Shown here: positions 1 to 12,256 of the stretch, piece by piece | Position numbering within the stretch: the stretch's first letter is position 1 | How the letters are laid out: every line of letters begins with the position of its first letter | Assembly: GCF_040958095.1 (NCBI RefSeq) | Contig: NC_091216.1 | Span: forward strand, 336,001-400,000 | Direction of reading: 5' to 3' | DNA length: 64,000 nucleotides | Source: Procambarus clarkii | Lineage: Eukaryota; Arthropoda; Malacostraca; Decapoda; Cambaridae | Position numbers and translations under genes: made by a program | Notes under the pieces: generated by a model | What the model was told of the DNA's origin: nothing | The model's input: only the letters and a program-made list of their open reading frames with translations | Database searches by the model: none

Positions 1-168
1 GATTTTTGAGCCGAATTCTGACTCTCTGCACCTATTTTCAGTTTCAAATTACGACGTTTCATACCGAAAATATGCCAATTACTGAAAACGGCGATGGGTC
101 ATATTTTGCCCAAACCCCCCTGCAGTTTTTAAAATGTCTTAAATGTCGGAAATTTGACTCCTGAGCGT
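1..168 (+). repeat. Representative satellite monomer (unit anatomy)
   Basis: This unit serves as a coordinate frame for the others. Unit bases 1-12 are a variable head (TTTTTGAGCC versus TTTTTTATCC types). GAATTC lies at 13-18. TTTTCAGT at 35-42 and ACTGAAAA at 81-88 form a perfect 8-bp inverted pair. AAAATATG at 67-74 and CATATTTT at 100-107 form a second, interleaved 8-bp pair. GCCCAAACCCCCCTGCAG at 108-125 is the most constant block. Three 9-bp related words end the unit at 132-158 (AAATGTCTG, AAATGTCGG, AAATTTGAC in the usual form; this copy has CTT). The last 10 bases, usually TCCTGAGCGT, vary as TCGTGAGCGT in B-type units. Choosing base 1 as the unit start is arbitrary. Confidence 0.95.
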
Positions 169-504
169 GATTTTTAAGCAGAAATATGACTCTCTGCACC
201 TATTTTCAGTTTCAAATTACGACGTTTCATACCGAAAATATGCCAATTACTGAAAACGGCGATGGGTCATATTTTGCCCAAACCCCCCTGCAGTTTATAA
301 AATGTCTGAAATGTCGGAAATTTGACTCCTGAGCGTGATTTTTGAGCCTAATTCTGATTCTCTGCACCTATTTTCAGTTTCAAATTACGACTTTTTATAC
401 CGAAAATAGGCCAATTACTGAAAACAACGATGGGTCATATTTTGCCCAAACCCCCCTGCAGTTTTCAAAATGTCTGAAATGTCGGAAATTTGACTCCTGA
501 GCGT
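1..504 (+). repeat. Satellite units at left window edge
   Basis: Three units. The second carries the GAGCAGAAATATGAC-like head (here AAGCAGAAATATGAC), and the third has GAGCCTAATTCTGATTC with AAAATAGGCC and ACAACGATGG. The same pair of unit types recurs at 4,873-5,208, so the array phase here is that of the A-type block. The true left end of the array is outside the window. Confidence 0.85.
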
Positions 505-2140
505 GATTTTTGAGCCGAATTCTGACTCTCTGCACCTAATTTCAGTTTCAAATTACGACGTTCCATACCGAAAATATGCCAATTACTGAAAACAGCGATG
601 GGTCATATTTTGCCCAAACCCCCCTGCAGTTTTTAAAATGTCTGAAATGTCGGAAATTTGACTCCTGAGCGTGATTTTTCAGCCGAATTCTGACTCTCTG
701 CCCTTATTTTCAGTTTTAAATTACGACGTTTTATATCGAAAATATGCCAATTACTGTAAACGGCGATGGGTCATATTTTGCCCAAACCCCCCTGCAGTTT
801 TCAAAATGTCTGAAATGTCGGAAATTTGACTCCTGAGCGTGATTTTTTATCCGAATTCTGACTCTCTGCACCTATATTCAGTTTCAAATTACGACTTTTT
901 ATACCGAAAATATGCCATTTACTGTAAACGGCGATGGGTCATATTTTGCCCAAACCCCCCTGCAGTTTTCAAAATGTCTGAAATGTCGGAAATTTGACTC
1001 CTGAGCGTGATTTTTTATCCGAATTCTGACTCTCTGCACCTATATTCAGTTTCAAATTACGACTTTTTATACCGAAAATATGCCAATTACTGTAAACGGC
1101 GATGGGTCATATTTTGCCCAAACCCCCCTGCAGTTTTCAAAATGTCTGAAATGTCGGAAATTTGACTCCTGAGCGTGATTTTTTATCCGAATTCTGACTC
1201 TCTGCACCTATATTCAGTTTCAAATTACGACTTTTTATACCGAAAATATGCCAATTACTGAAAACGGCGATGGGTCATATTTTGCCCAAACCCCCCTGCA
1301 GTTTATAAAATGTCTGAAATGTCGGAAATTTGACTCCTGAGCGTGATTTTTGAGCCGAATTCTAACTCACTGCACCTATTTTCAGTTTCAAATTACGACG
1401 TTTCATACCGAAAATATACCAATTACTGTAAACGGCGATGGGTCATATTTTGCCCAACCCCCCTGCAGTTTTCAAAATGTCTGAAATGTCGGAAATTTGA
1501 CTCCTGAGGGTGATTTTTGAGCCTAATTCTGACTCTCTGCACCTATTTTCAGTTTCAAATTACGACTTTTTATACTGAAAATAGGCCAATTACTGAAAAC
1601 AACGATGGGTCATATTTTGCCCAAACCCCCCTGCAGTTTTCAAAATGTCGGAAATGTCGGAAATTTGACTCCTGAGCGTTATTTTTGAGCCGAATTCTGA
1701 CTCTCTGCCCTTATTTTCAGTTTTAAATTACGACGTTTCATATCGAAAATATGCCAATTACTGTAAACGGCGATGGGTCATACTTTGCCCAAACCCCCCT
1801 GCAGTTTTTAAAATGTCTGAAATGTCGGAAATTTGACTCCTGAGTGTGATTTTTGAGCCGAATTCTTACTCACTGCACCTATTTTCAGTTTCAAAATACT
1901 ACGTTTCATACCGAAAATATACCAATTACTGAAAACGGCGATGGGTCATATTTTGCCCAAACCCCCCTGCAGTTTTCAAAATGTCTGAAATGTCGGAAAT
2001 TTGACTCCTGAGCGTGATTTTTTATCCGAATTCTGACGCTCTGCACCTATATTCAGTTTCAAATTACGAATTTTATACCGAAAATATGCCAATTACTCAA
2101 AACGGCGATGGGTCATATTTTGCCCAAACCCCCCTGCAGT
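505..2140 (+). repeat. A-type HOR, copy 1
   Basis: About ten units whose order is repeated 2,350 bp further right. Markers: TTCCATACC in the unit at 505, the TTTTTCAGCC head at about 673, three or four successive TTTTTTATCC units with TATATTCAG, and the GACGCTCTG unit (GACGCT at 2,035). The following units at 2,185 and 2,353 belong to the next HOR unit. Confidence 0.88.
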
Positions 2141-2854
2141 TTTCAAAATGTCTGAAATGTCGGAAATTTGACTCCTGAGGGTGATTTTTGAGCCGAATTC
2201 TGACTCTCTGCACCTATTTTCAATTTCAAATTACGACGTTTCATACCGAAAATATGCCAATTACTGAAAACGGCGATGGGTCATATTTTGCCCAAACCCC
2301 CCTGCAGTTTTTAAAATGTCTTAAATGTCGGAAATTTGACTCCTGAGCGTGATTTTTGAGCAGAAATATGACTCTCTGCACCTATTTTCAGTTTCAAATT
2401 ACGACGTTTCATACCGAAAATATGCCAATTACTGAAAACGGCGATGGGTCATATTTTGCCCAAACCCCCCTGCAGTTTATAAAATGTCTGAAATGTCGGA
2501 AATTTGACTCCTGAGTGTGGTTTTTGAGCCGAATTCTTACTCACTGCACCTATTTTCAGTTTCAAATTACTACGTTTCATACCGAAAATATACCAATTAC
2601 TGAAAACGGCGATGGGTCATATTTTGCCCAAACCCCCCTGCAGTTTTCAAAATGTCTGAAATGTCGGAAATTTGACTCCTGAGCGTGATTTTTGAGCCGA
2701 ATTCTGACTCTCTGCACCTATTTTCAGTTTCCAATTACGACGTTTCATACCGAAAATATGCCAATTACTGAAAACGGCGATGGGTCATATTTTGACCAAA
2801 CCCCCCTGCAGTTTTCAAAATGTCTGAAATGTCGGAAATTTGATTCCTGAGCGT
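2141..2854 (+). repeat. A-type linker units between HOR copies 1 and 2
   Basis: Four units: CAATTTC variant at 2,185, the GAGCAGAAATATGAC unit at 2,353, the GTGTGGTTTTTGAG/TTCTTACTCAC unit at about 2,521, and a unit with TTTTGACCAAAC. The same order returns at 10,745-11,248 and onward to about 11,920, which shows that these units are part of the 14-unit A-type HOR and not random filler. Confidence 0.85.
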
Positions 2855-4490
2855 GATTTTTGAGCCGAATTCTGACTCTCTGCACCTAATTTCAGTTTCA
2901 AATTACGACGTTCCATACCGAAAATATGCCAATTACTGAAAACAGCGATGGGTCATATTTTGCCCAAACCCCCCTGCAGTTTTTAAAATGTCTGAAATGT
3001 CGGAAATTTGACTCCTGAGCGTGATTTTTCAGCCGAATTCTGACTCTCTGCCCTTATTTTCAGTTTTAAATTACGACGTTTTATATCGAAAATATGCCAA
3101 TTACTGTAAACGGCGATGGGTCATATTTTGCCCAAACCCCCCTGCAGTTTTCAAAATGTCTGAAATGTCGGAAATTTGACTCCTGAGCGTGATTTTTTAT
3201 CCGAATTTTGACTCTCTGCACCTATATTCAGTTTCAAATTACTACTTTTTATACCGAAAATATGCCATTTACTGTAAACGGCGATGGGTCATATTTTGCC
3301 CAAACCCCCCTGCAGTTTTCAAAATGTCTGAAATGTCGGAAATTTGACTCCTGAGCGTGATTTTTTATCCGAATTCTGACTCTCTGCACCTATATTCAGT
3401 TTCAAATTACGACTTTTTATACCGAAAATATGCCAATTACTGTAAACGGCGATGGGTCATATTTTGCCCAAACCCCCCCTGCAGTTTTCAAAATGTCTGA
3501 AATGTCGGAAATTTGACTCCTGAGCGTGATTTTTTATCCGAATTCTGACTCTCTGCACCTATATTCAGTTTCAAATTACGACTTTTTATACCGAAAATAT
3601 GCCAATTACTGAAAACGGCGATGGGTCATATTTTGCCCAAACCCCCCTGCAGTTTATAAAATGTCTGAAATGTCGGAAATTTGACTCCTGAGCGTGATTT
3701 TTGAGCCGAATTCTGACTCACTGCACCTATTTTCAGTTTCAAATTACGACGTTTCATACCGAAAATATACCAATTACTGTAAACGGCGATGGGTCATATT
3801 TTGCCCAACCCCCCTGCAGTTTTCAAAATGTCTGAAATGTCGGAAATTTGACTCCTGAGGGTGATTTTTGAGCCTAATTCTGACTCTCTGCACCTATTTT
3901 CAGTTTCAAATTACGACTTTTTATACTGAAAATAGGCCAATTACTGAAAACAACGATGGGTCATATTTTGCCCAAACCCCCCTGCAGTTTTCAAAATGTC
4001 GGAAATGTCGGAAATTTGACTCCTGAGCGTTATTTTTGAGCCGAATTCTGACTCTCTGCCCTTATTTTCAGTTTTAAATTACGACGTTTCATATCGAAAA
4101 TATGCCAATTACTGTAAACGGCGATGGGTCATATTTTGCCCAAACCCCCCTGCAGTTTATAAAATGTCTGAAATGTCGGAAATTTGACTCCTGAGTGTGA
4201 TTTTTGAGCCGAATTCTTACTCACTGCACCTATTTTCAGTTTCAAAATACTACGTTTCATACCGAAAATATACCAATTACTGAAAACGGCGATGGGTCAT
4301 ATTTTGCCCAAACCCCCCTGCAGTTTTCAAAATGTCTGAAATGTCGGAAATTTGACTCCTGAGCGTGATTTTTTATCCGAATTCTGACGCTCTGCACCTA
4401 TATTCAGTTTCAAATTACGAATTTTATACCGAAAATATGCCAATTACTCAAAACGGCGATGGGTCATATTTTGCCCAAACCCCCCTGCAG
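2855..4490 (+). repeat. A-type HOR, copy 2
   Basis: Near-identical to 505-2,140. TTTTTCAGCC markers lie 2,350 bp apart and GACGCTC markers 2,351 bp apart, the extra base coming from a seventh C in the C-run near 3,475. Copy 2 differs at its end, where CAGTTTATAAAATG replaces CAGTTTTCAAAATG. Confidence 0.88.
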
Positions 4491-5373
4491 TTTATAAAAT
4501 GTCTGAAATGTCGGAAATTTGACTCCTGAGCGTGATTTTTGAGCCGAATTCTGACTCACTGCACCTATTTTCAGTTTCAAAATACGACGTTTCATACCGA
4601 AAATATACCAATTACTGTAAACTGCGATGGGTTATATTTTGCCCAAACCCCCCTGCAGTTTTCAAAATGTTTGAAATGTCGGAAATTTGTCTCCTGAGGG
4701 TGATTTTTGAGCCGAATTCTGACTCTCTGCACCTATTTTCAGTTTCAAATTACGACGTTTCATACCGAAAATATGCCAATTACTGAAAACGGCGATGGGT
4801 CATATTTTGCCCAAACCCCCCTGCAGTTTTTAAAATGTCTTAAATGTCGGAAATTTGACTCCTGAGCGTGATTTTTGAGCAGAAATATGACTCTCTGCAC
4901 CTATTTTCAGTTTCAAATTACGACGTTTCATACCGAAAATATGCCAATTACTGAAAACGGCGATGGGTCATATTTTGCCCAAACCCCCCTGCAGTTTATA
5001 AAATGTCTGAAATGTCGGAAATTTGACTCCTGAGCATGATTTTTGAGCCTAATTCTGATTCTCTGCACCTATTTTCAGTTTCAAATTACGACTTTTTATA
5101 CCGAAAATAGGCCAATTACTGAAAACAACGATGGGTCATATTTTGCCCAAACCCCCCTGCAATTTTCAAAATGTCTGAAATGTCGGAAATTTGACTCCTG
5201 AGCGTGGTTTTTGAGCCGAATTCTTACTCACTGCACCTATTTTCAGTTTCAAATTACTACGTTTCATACCGAAAATATACCAATTACTGAAAACGGCGAT
5301 GGGTCATATTTTGCCCAAACCCCCCTGCAGTTTTCAAAATGTCTGAAATGTCGGAAATTTGACTCCTGAGCGT
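4491..5373 (+). repeat. A-type units with one inserted unit
   Basis: The unit at about 4,537 (GACTCACTGC with AAAATACGACG and ACTGCGATGG) has no counterpart after copy 1 and shifts the following A-type pair (4,705 and 4,873) to a 15-unit spacing from 2,185 and 2,353. The same extra unit is present at about 14,271. An 84-codon open frame at 4,532-4,786 is only satellite sequence. Confidence 0.8.
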
Positions 5374-8300
5374 GATTTTTGAGCCGAATTCTGACTCTCT
5401 GCACCTTTTTTCAGTTTCAAATTACGACGTTTCATACCGAAAATATGCCAATTACTGAAAACGGCGATGGATCATATTTTGCCCAAACCCCCCTGCAGTT
5501 TTTAAAATGTCTTAAATGTCGGAAATTTGACTCCTGAGCGTGATTTTTGAGCCGAATTCTGACTCTCTGCACCTATTTTCAGTTTCAAATTACGACGTTT
5601 CATACCGAAAATATGCCAATTACTGGAAACGGGGTTGGGTCATATTTTGCCCAAACCCCCCCTGCAGTTTATAAAATGTCTGAAATGTCGGAAATTTGAC
5701 TCGTGAGCGTGATTTTTGAGCCGAATTCTGACTCACTGCACCTATTTTCAGTTTCAAATTACGACGTTTCATACCGAAAATATTCCAATTACTGTAAACG
5801 GCGATGGGTCATATTTTGCCCAAACCCCCCTGCAGTTTTCAAAATGTCTGAAATGTCGGAAATTTGACTCCTGAGCGTGATTTTTGAGCCGAATTCTGAC
5901 TCTCTGCACCTATTTTCAGTTTCAAATTACGACGTTTCATACCGAAAATATGCCAATTACTGAAAACGGCGATGGGTCATATTTTGCCCAAACCCCCCTG
6001 CAGTTTTTAAAATGTCTTAAATGTCGGAAATTTGACTCCTGAGCGTGATTTTTGAGCCGAAATATGACTCTCTGCACCTATTTTCTGTTTCAAATTACGA
6101 CGTTTCATACCGAAAATATGCCAATTACTGAAAACGGCGTTGGGTCATATTTTGCCCAAACCCCCCTTGTAGTTTATAAAATGTCTGAAATGTCGGAAAT
6201 TTGACTCGTGAGCGTGATTTTTGAGCCGAATTCTGACTCTCTGCACCTATTTTCAGTTTCAAATTACGACTTTTTATACCGAAAATAGGCCAATTACTGA
6301 AAACGGCGATGGGTCATATTTTGCCCAAACCCCCCTGCAGTTTTCAAAATGTCTGATATGTCGAAAATTTGAATCCTGAGCGTGATTTTTGAGACGAATT
6401 CTGACTCTGCACCTATTTTCAGTTTCAAATTACGACGTTTCATACCGAAAATATGCACATTACTGAAAACGGCGATGGGTCATATTTTGCCCAAACCCCC
6501 CTGCAGTTTTCAAAATGTCTGAAATGTCGGAAATTTGACTCGTGAGCGTGATTTTTGAGCTGAATTCTGACTCTCTGTACCTATTTTCAGATTCAAATTA
6601 CGACTTTTCATACCGAAAATATGCCAATTACTGAAAACGGCGATGGGTCATATTTTGCCCAAACCCCTCTGCAGTTTTAAAAATGTTTGAAATGTCGGAA
6701 ATTTGACTCGTGAGCGTGATTTTTGAGCTGAATTCTGACTCTCTGTACCTATTTTCAGATTCAAATTACGACTTTTCATACCGAAAATATGCCAATTACT
6801 GAAAACAGCGATGGGTCATATTTTGCCCAAACCCCTCTGCAGTTTTTAAAATGTTTGAAATGTCGGAAATTTGACTCCTGAGCGTTATTTTTGAGCCGAA
6901 TTCTGACTCTCTGCCCTTATTTTCAGTTTTAAATTACGACATTTCATATCGAAAATATGCCAATTACTGTAAACGGCGATGGGTCATATTTTGCCCAAAC
7001 CCCCCTGCAGTTTATAAAATGTCTGAAATGTCGGAAATTTGACTCCTGAGTGTGATTTTTGAGCCGAATTCTTACTCACTTCACCAATTTTCAGTTTCAA
7101 ATTACGACGTTTCATACCGAAAATATACCAATTACTGTAAACAGCGATGGGTCATATTTTGCCCAAACCCCCCTGCAGTTTTCAAAATGTCTGAAATGTC
7201 GGAAATTTGACTCCTGAGCGTGATTTTTGAGCCGAATTCTGACTCTCTGCACCTATTTTCAGTTTCAAATTACGACTTTTTATACCGAAAATAGGCCAAT
7301 TACTTAAAACGGCGATGGGTCATATTTTGCCCAAACCCCCCTGCAGTTTTCAAAATGTCTGAAATGTCGGAAATTTGACTCCTGAGCGTGATTTCTGAGC
7401 CGAATTCTGACTCTCTGCACCTATTTTCAGTTTCATATTACGACGTTTCATACCGAAAATATGCCAATTACTGAAAACAGCGATGGGTCATATTTTGCCC
7501 AAACCCCCCTGCAGTTTTTAAAATGTCTTAAATGTCGGAAATTTGACTCCTGAGCGTGATTTTTGAGCCGAAATATGACTCTCTGCACCTATTTTCAGTT
7601 TCATATTACGACGTTTCATACCGAAAATATGCCAATTACTGAAAACGGCGTTGGGTCATATTTTGCCCAAATCCCCCTTGTAGTTTATAAAATGTCTGAA
7701 ATGTCGGAAATTTGACTCGTGATCGTGATTTTTGAGCCGAATTCTGACTCTCTGCACCTATTTTCAGTTTCAAATTACGACTTTTTATACCGAAAATAGG
7801 CCAATTACTGAAAACGGCGATGGGTCATATTTTGCCCAAACCCCCCTGCAGTTTTCAAAATGTCTGATATGTCGAAAATTTGAATCCTGAGCGTGATTTT
7901 TGAGACGAATTCTGACTCTGCACCTATTTTCAGTTTCAAATTACGACGTTTCATACCGAAAATATGCACATTACTGAAAACGGCGATGGGTCATATTTTG
8001 CCCAAACCCCCCTGCAGTTTTCAAAATGTCTGAAATGTCGGAAATTTGACTCGTGAGCGTGATTTTTGAGCTGAATTCTGACTCTCTGCACCTATTTTCA
8101 GATTCAAATTACGAATTTTCATACCGAAAATATGCCAATTACTGAAAACGGCGATGGGTCATATTTTGCCCAAACCCCTCTGCAGTTTTTAAAATGTTTG
8201 AAATGTCGGAAATTTGACTCGTGAGCGTGATTTTTGAGCTGAATTCTGACTCTCTGTACCTATTTTCAGATTCAAATTACGACTTTTCATACCGAAAATA

Positions 8301-9066
8301 TGCCAATTACTGAAAACAGCGATGGGTCATATTTTGCCCAAACCCCTCTGCAGTTTTTAAAATGTTTGAAATGTCGGAAATTTGACTCCTGAGCGTTATT
8401 TTTGAGCCGAATTCTGACTCTCTGCCCTTATTTTCAGTTTTAAATTACGACGTTTCATATCGAAAATATGCCAATTACTGTAAACGACGATGGGTCATAT
8501 TTTGCCCAAACCCCCCTGCAGTTTATAAAATGTCTGAAATGTCGGAAATTTGACTCCTGAGTGTGATTTTTGAGCCGAATTCTTACTCACTTCACCAATT
8601 TTCAGTTTCAAATTACTACGTTTCATACCGAAAATATACCAATTACTGTAAACGGCGATGGGTCATATTTTGCCCAAACCCCCCTGCAGTTTTCAAAATG
8701 TCTGAAATGTCGGAAATTTGACTCCTGAGCGTGATTTTTGAGCCGAATTCTGACTCTCTGCACCTATTTTCAGTTTCAAATTACGACTTTTTATACCGAA
8801 AATAGGCCAATTACTGAAAACGGTGATGGGTCATATTTTGCCCAAACACCCCTGCAGTTTTCAAAATGTCTGATATGTCGAAAATTTGAATCCTGAGCGT
8901 GATTTTTGAGACGAATTCTGACTCTGCACCTATTTTCAGTTTCAAATTACGACGTTTCATACCGAAAATATGGACATTACTGAAAACGGCGATGGGTCAT
9001 ATTTTGCCCAAACCCCCCTGCAGTTTTCAAAATGTCTGAAATGTCGGAAATTTGACTCGTGAGCGT
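5374..9066 (+). repeat. B-type satellite block, first occurrence
   Basis: About 22 units with B-type markers: ACTCGTGAGC at unit ends, GAGCTGAATTC heads, CCCCTCTGCAG, and the 166-bp GAGACGAATTC unit at about 6,384, 7,895 and 8,901. An internal nine-unit repeat (offset 1,511 bp) links the marker units at 6,391 and 7,902. The block is flanked on both sides by A-type units, so it interrupts them. Confidence 0.85.
5545..7480 (+). repeat. Long-range duplicated B segment, copy 1
   Basis: About 12 units repeat 10,914 bp downstream at 16,459-18,394. The rare GGGGTTGGGT variant at 5,631 matches 16,545, and the GAGACG markers at 6,391 and 17,305 give the same offset. Unit order agrees throughout, including the TATTCCAATT and TTTTCTGTTTC variants. 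Homology breaks near 7,480, where copy 2 has lost a unit. Confidence 0.85.
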
Positions 9067-10744
9067 GATTTTTGAGCCGAATTCTGACTCTCTGCACCTA
9101 TTTTCAGTTTCAAATTACGACGTTTTATACCGAAAATATGCCAATTACTGAAAACAGCGATGGGTCATATTTTGCCCAAACCCCCCTGCAGTTTTTAAAA
9201 TGTCTGAAATGTCGGAAATTTGACTCCTGAGCGTGATTTTTCAGCCGAATTCTGACTCTCTGCCCTTATTTTCAGTTTTAAATTACGACGTTTTATATCG
9301 AAAATATGCCAATTACTGTAAACGGCGATGGGTCATATTTTGCCCAAACCCCCCTGCAGTTTTCAAAATGTCTGAAATGTCGGAAATTTGACTCCTGAGC
9401 GTGATTTTTTATCCGAATTCTGACTCTCTGCACCTATATTCAGTTTCAAATTACGACTTTTTATACCGAAAATATGCCATTTACTGTAAACGGCGATGGG
9501 TCATATTTTGCCCAAACCCCCCTGCAGTTTTCAAAATGTCTGAAATGTCGGAAATTTGACTCCTGAGCGTGATTTTTTATCCGAATTCTGACTCTCTGCA
9601 CCTATATTCAGTTTCAAATTACGACTTTTTATACCGAAAATATGCCAATTACTGTAAACGGCGATGGGTCATATTTTGCCCAAACCCCCCTGCAGTTTTC
9701 AAAATGTCTGAAATGTCGGAAATTTCACTCCTGAGCGTGATTTTTTATCCGAATTCTGACTCTCTGCACCTATATTCAGTTTCAAATTACGACTTTTTAT
9801 ACCGAAAATATGCCAATTACTGAAAACGGCGATGGGTCATATTTTGCCCAAACCCCCCTGCAGTTTATAAAATGTCTGAAATGTCGGAAATTTGACTCCT
9901 GAGCGTGATTTTTGAGCCGAATTCTGACTCACTGCACCTATTTTCAGTTTCAAATTACGACGTTTCATACCGAAAATATACCAATTACTGTAAACGGCGA
10001 TGGGTCATATTTTGCCCAACCCCCCTGCAGTTTTCAAAATGTCTGAAATGTCGGAAATTTGACTCCTGAGGGTGATTTTTGAGCCTAATTCTGACTCTCT
10101 GCACCTATTTTCAGTTTCAAATTACGACTTTTTATACTGAAAATAGGCCAATTACTGAAAACAACGATTGGTCATATTTTGCCCAAACCCCCCTGCAGTT
10201 TTCAAAATGTCGGAAATGTCGGAAATTTGACTCCTGAGCGTTATTTTTGAGCCGAATTCTGACTCTCTGCCCTTATTTTCAGTTTTAAATTACGACGTTT
10301 CATATCGAAAATATGCCAATTACTGTAAACGGCGATGGGTCATACTTTGCCCAAACCCCCCTGCAGTTTATAAAATGTCTGAAATGTCGGAAATTTGACT
10401 CCTGAGTGTGATTTTTGAGCCGAATTCTTACTCACTGCACCTATTTTCAGTTTCAAAATACTACGTTTCATACCGAAAATATACCAATTACTGAAAACGG
10501 CGATGGGTCATATTTTGCCCAAACCCCCCTGCAGTTTTCAAAATGTCTGAAATGTCGGAAATTTGACTCCTGAGCGTGATTTTTTATCCGAATTCTGACG
10601 CTCTGCACCTATATTCAGTTTCAAATTACGAATTTTATACCGAAAATATGCCAATTACTCAAAACGGCGATGGGTCATATTTTGCCCAAACCCCCCTGCA
10701 GTTTTCAAAATGTCTGAAATGTCGGAAATTTGACTCCTGAGGGT
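9067..10744 (+). repeat. A-type HOR, copy 3 (about 10 units)
   Basis: Unit order matches 505-2,184 and 2,855-4,536, with the TTTTTCAGCC marker at 9,235 and GACGCTC at 10,597. It joins B-type sequence directly at about 9,067. The 84-codon frame at 9,569-9,823 spans two TTATCC-type units and is not a gene. Confidence 0.86.
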
Positions 10745-11248
10745 GATTTTTGAGCCGAATTTTGACTCTCTGCACCTTTTTTCAGTTTCAAATTACGACG
10801 TTTCATACCGAAAATATGCCAATTACTGAAAACGGCGATTGGTCATATTTTGCCCAAACCCCCCTGCAGTTTTTAAAATGTCTTAAATGTCGGAAATTTG
10901 ACTCCTGAGCGTGATTTTTGAGCAGAAATATGACTCTCTGCACCTATTTTCAGTTTCAAATTACGACGTTTCATACCGAAAATATGCCAATTACTGAAAA
11001 CGGCGATGGGTCATATTTTGCCCAAACCCCCCTGCAGTTTATAAAATGTCTGAAATGTCGGAAATTTGACTCCTGAGTGTGGTTTTTGAGCCGAATTCTT
11101 ACTCACTGCACCTATTTTCAGTTTCAAATTACTACGTTTCATACCGAAAATATACCAATTACTGAAAACGGCGATGGGTCATATTTTGCCCAAACCCCCC
11201 TGCAGTTTTCAAAATGTCTGAAATGTCGGAAATTTGACTCCTGAGCGT
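10745..11248 (+). repeat. Three-unit tandem duplication, copy 1
   Basis: Three A-type units (CCGAATTTTGAC with GATTGGTCAT; GAGCAGAAATATGAC; GTGTGGTTTTTGAG) repeated at once with an offset of exactly 504 bp. Confidence 0.9.
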
Positions 11249-11752
11249 GATTTTTGAGCCGAATTTTGACTCTCTGCACCTATTTTCAGTTTCAAATTAC
11301 GACGTTTCATACCGAAAATATGCCAATTACTGAAAACGGCGATTGGTCATATTTTGCCCAAACCCCCCTGCAGTTTTTAAAATGTCTTAAATGTCGGAAA
11401 TTTGACTCCTGAGCGTGATTTTTGAGCAGAAATATGACTCTCTGCACCTATTTTCAGTTTCAAATTACGACGTTTCATACCGAAAATATGCCAATTACTG
11501 AAAACGGCGATGGGTCATATTTTGCCCAAACCCCCCTGCAGTTTATAAAATGTCTGAAATGTCGGAAATTTGACTCCTGAGTGTGGTTTTTGAGCCGAAT
11601 TCTTACTCACTGCACCTATTTTCAGTTTCAAATTACTACGTTTCATACCGAAAATATACCAATTACTGAAAACGGCGATGGGTCATATTTTGCCCAAACC
11701 CCCCTGCACTTTTCAAAATGTCTGAAATGTCGGAAATTTGACTCCTGAGCGT
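11249..11752 (+). repeat. Three-unit tandem duplication, copy 2
   Basis: Same three units as 10,745-11,248. The few differences include CACCTATTTT for CACCTTTTTT in the first unit and CTGCACTTTTC for CTGCAGTTTTC near 11,706. Confidence 0.9.
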
Positions 11753-12256
11753 GATTTTTGAGCCGAATTCTGACTCTCTGCACCTATTTTCAGTTTCAAA
11801 TTACGACGTTTCATACCGAAAATATGCCAATTACTGAAAACGGCGATGGGTCATATTTTGACCAAACCCCCCTGCAGTTTTCAAAATGTCTGAAATGTCG
11901 GAAATTTGATTCCTGAGCGTGATTTTTGAGCCGAATTCTGACTCTCTGCACCTAATTTCAGTTTCAAATTACGACGTTCCATACCAAAAATATGCCAATT
12001 ACTGAAAACCGCGATGGGTCATATTTTGCCCAAACCCCCCTGCAGTTTTTAAAATGTCTGAAATGTCGGAAATTTGACTCCTGAGCGTGATTTTTCAGCC
12101 GAATTCTGACTCTCTGCCCTTATTTTCAGTTTTAAATTACGACGTTTTATATCGAAAATATGCCAATTACTGTAAACGGCGATGGGTCATATTTTGCCCA
12201 AACCCCCCTGCAGTTTTCAAAATGTCTGAAATGTCGGAAATTTGACTCCTGAGCGT
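11753..12256 (+). repeat. A-type units preceding the four-unit duplication
   Basis: Three units matching 2,687-3,190: one with TTTTGACCAAAC, one with TTCCATACC, and the TTTTTCAGCC unit at 12,089. They continue copy 4 of the 14-unit A-type HOR. Confidence 0.85.

Noticed and set aside
108..125. G-quadruplex or telomere-like repeat on the minus strand
   Set aside because: Each unit has only one G6 run and one GGG nearby (GGGGGGTTTGGG), short of four tracts, and there is no TTAGG array.
1..168. CENP-B box
   Set aside because: I looked for the TTCG....A..CGGG core on both strands of the consensus. The nearest words (TTTCATACCGAAA, AAACGGCGATGGG) do not fit.
1..168. Relation to primate alpha satellite (171 bp)
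   Set aside because: Only the length is similar; I see no shared sequence, and the flank points to a crustacean.
4532..4786. 84-codon plus-strand open frame
   Set aside because: Lies wholly in satellite; its translation repeats itself after 56 codons because the unit is 168 bp. Similar frames at 9,569-9,823, 24,482-24,673, 52,224-52,406 and 54,408-54,656 are rejected for the same reason.
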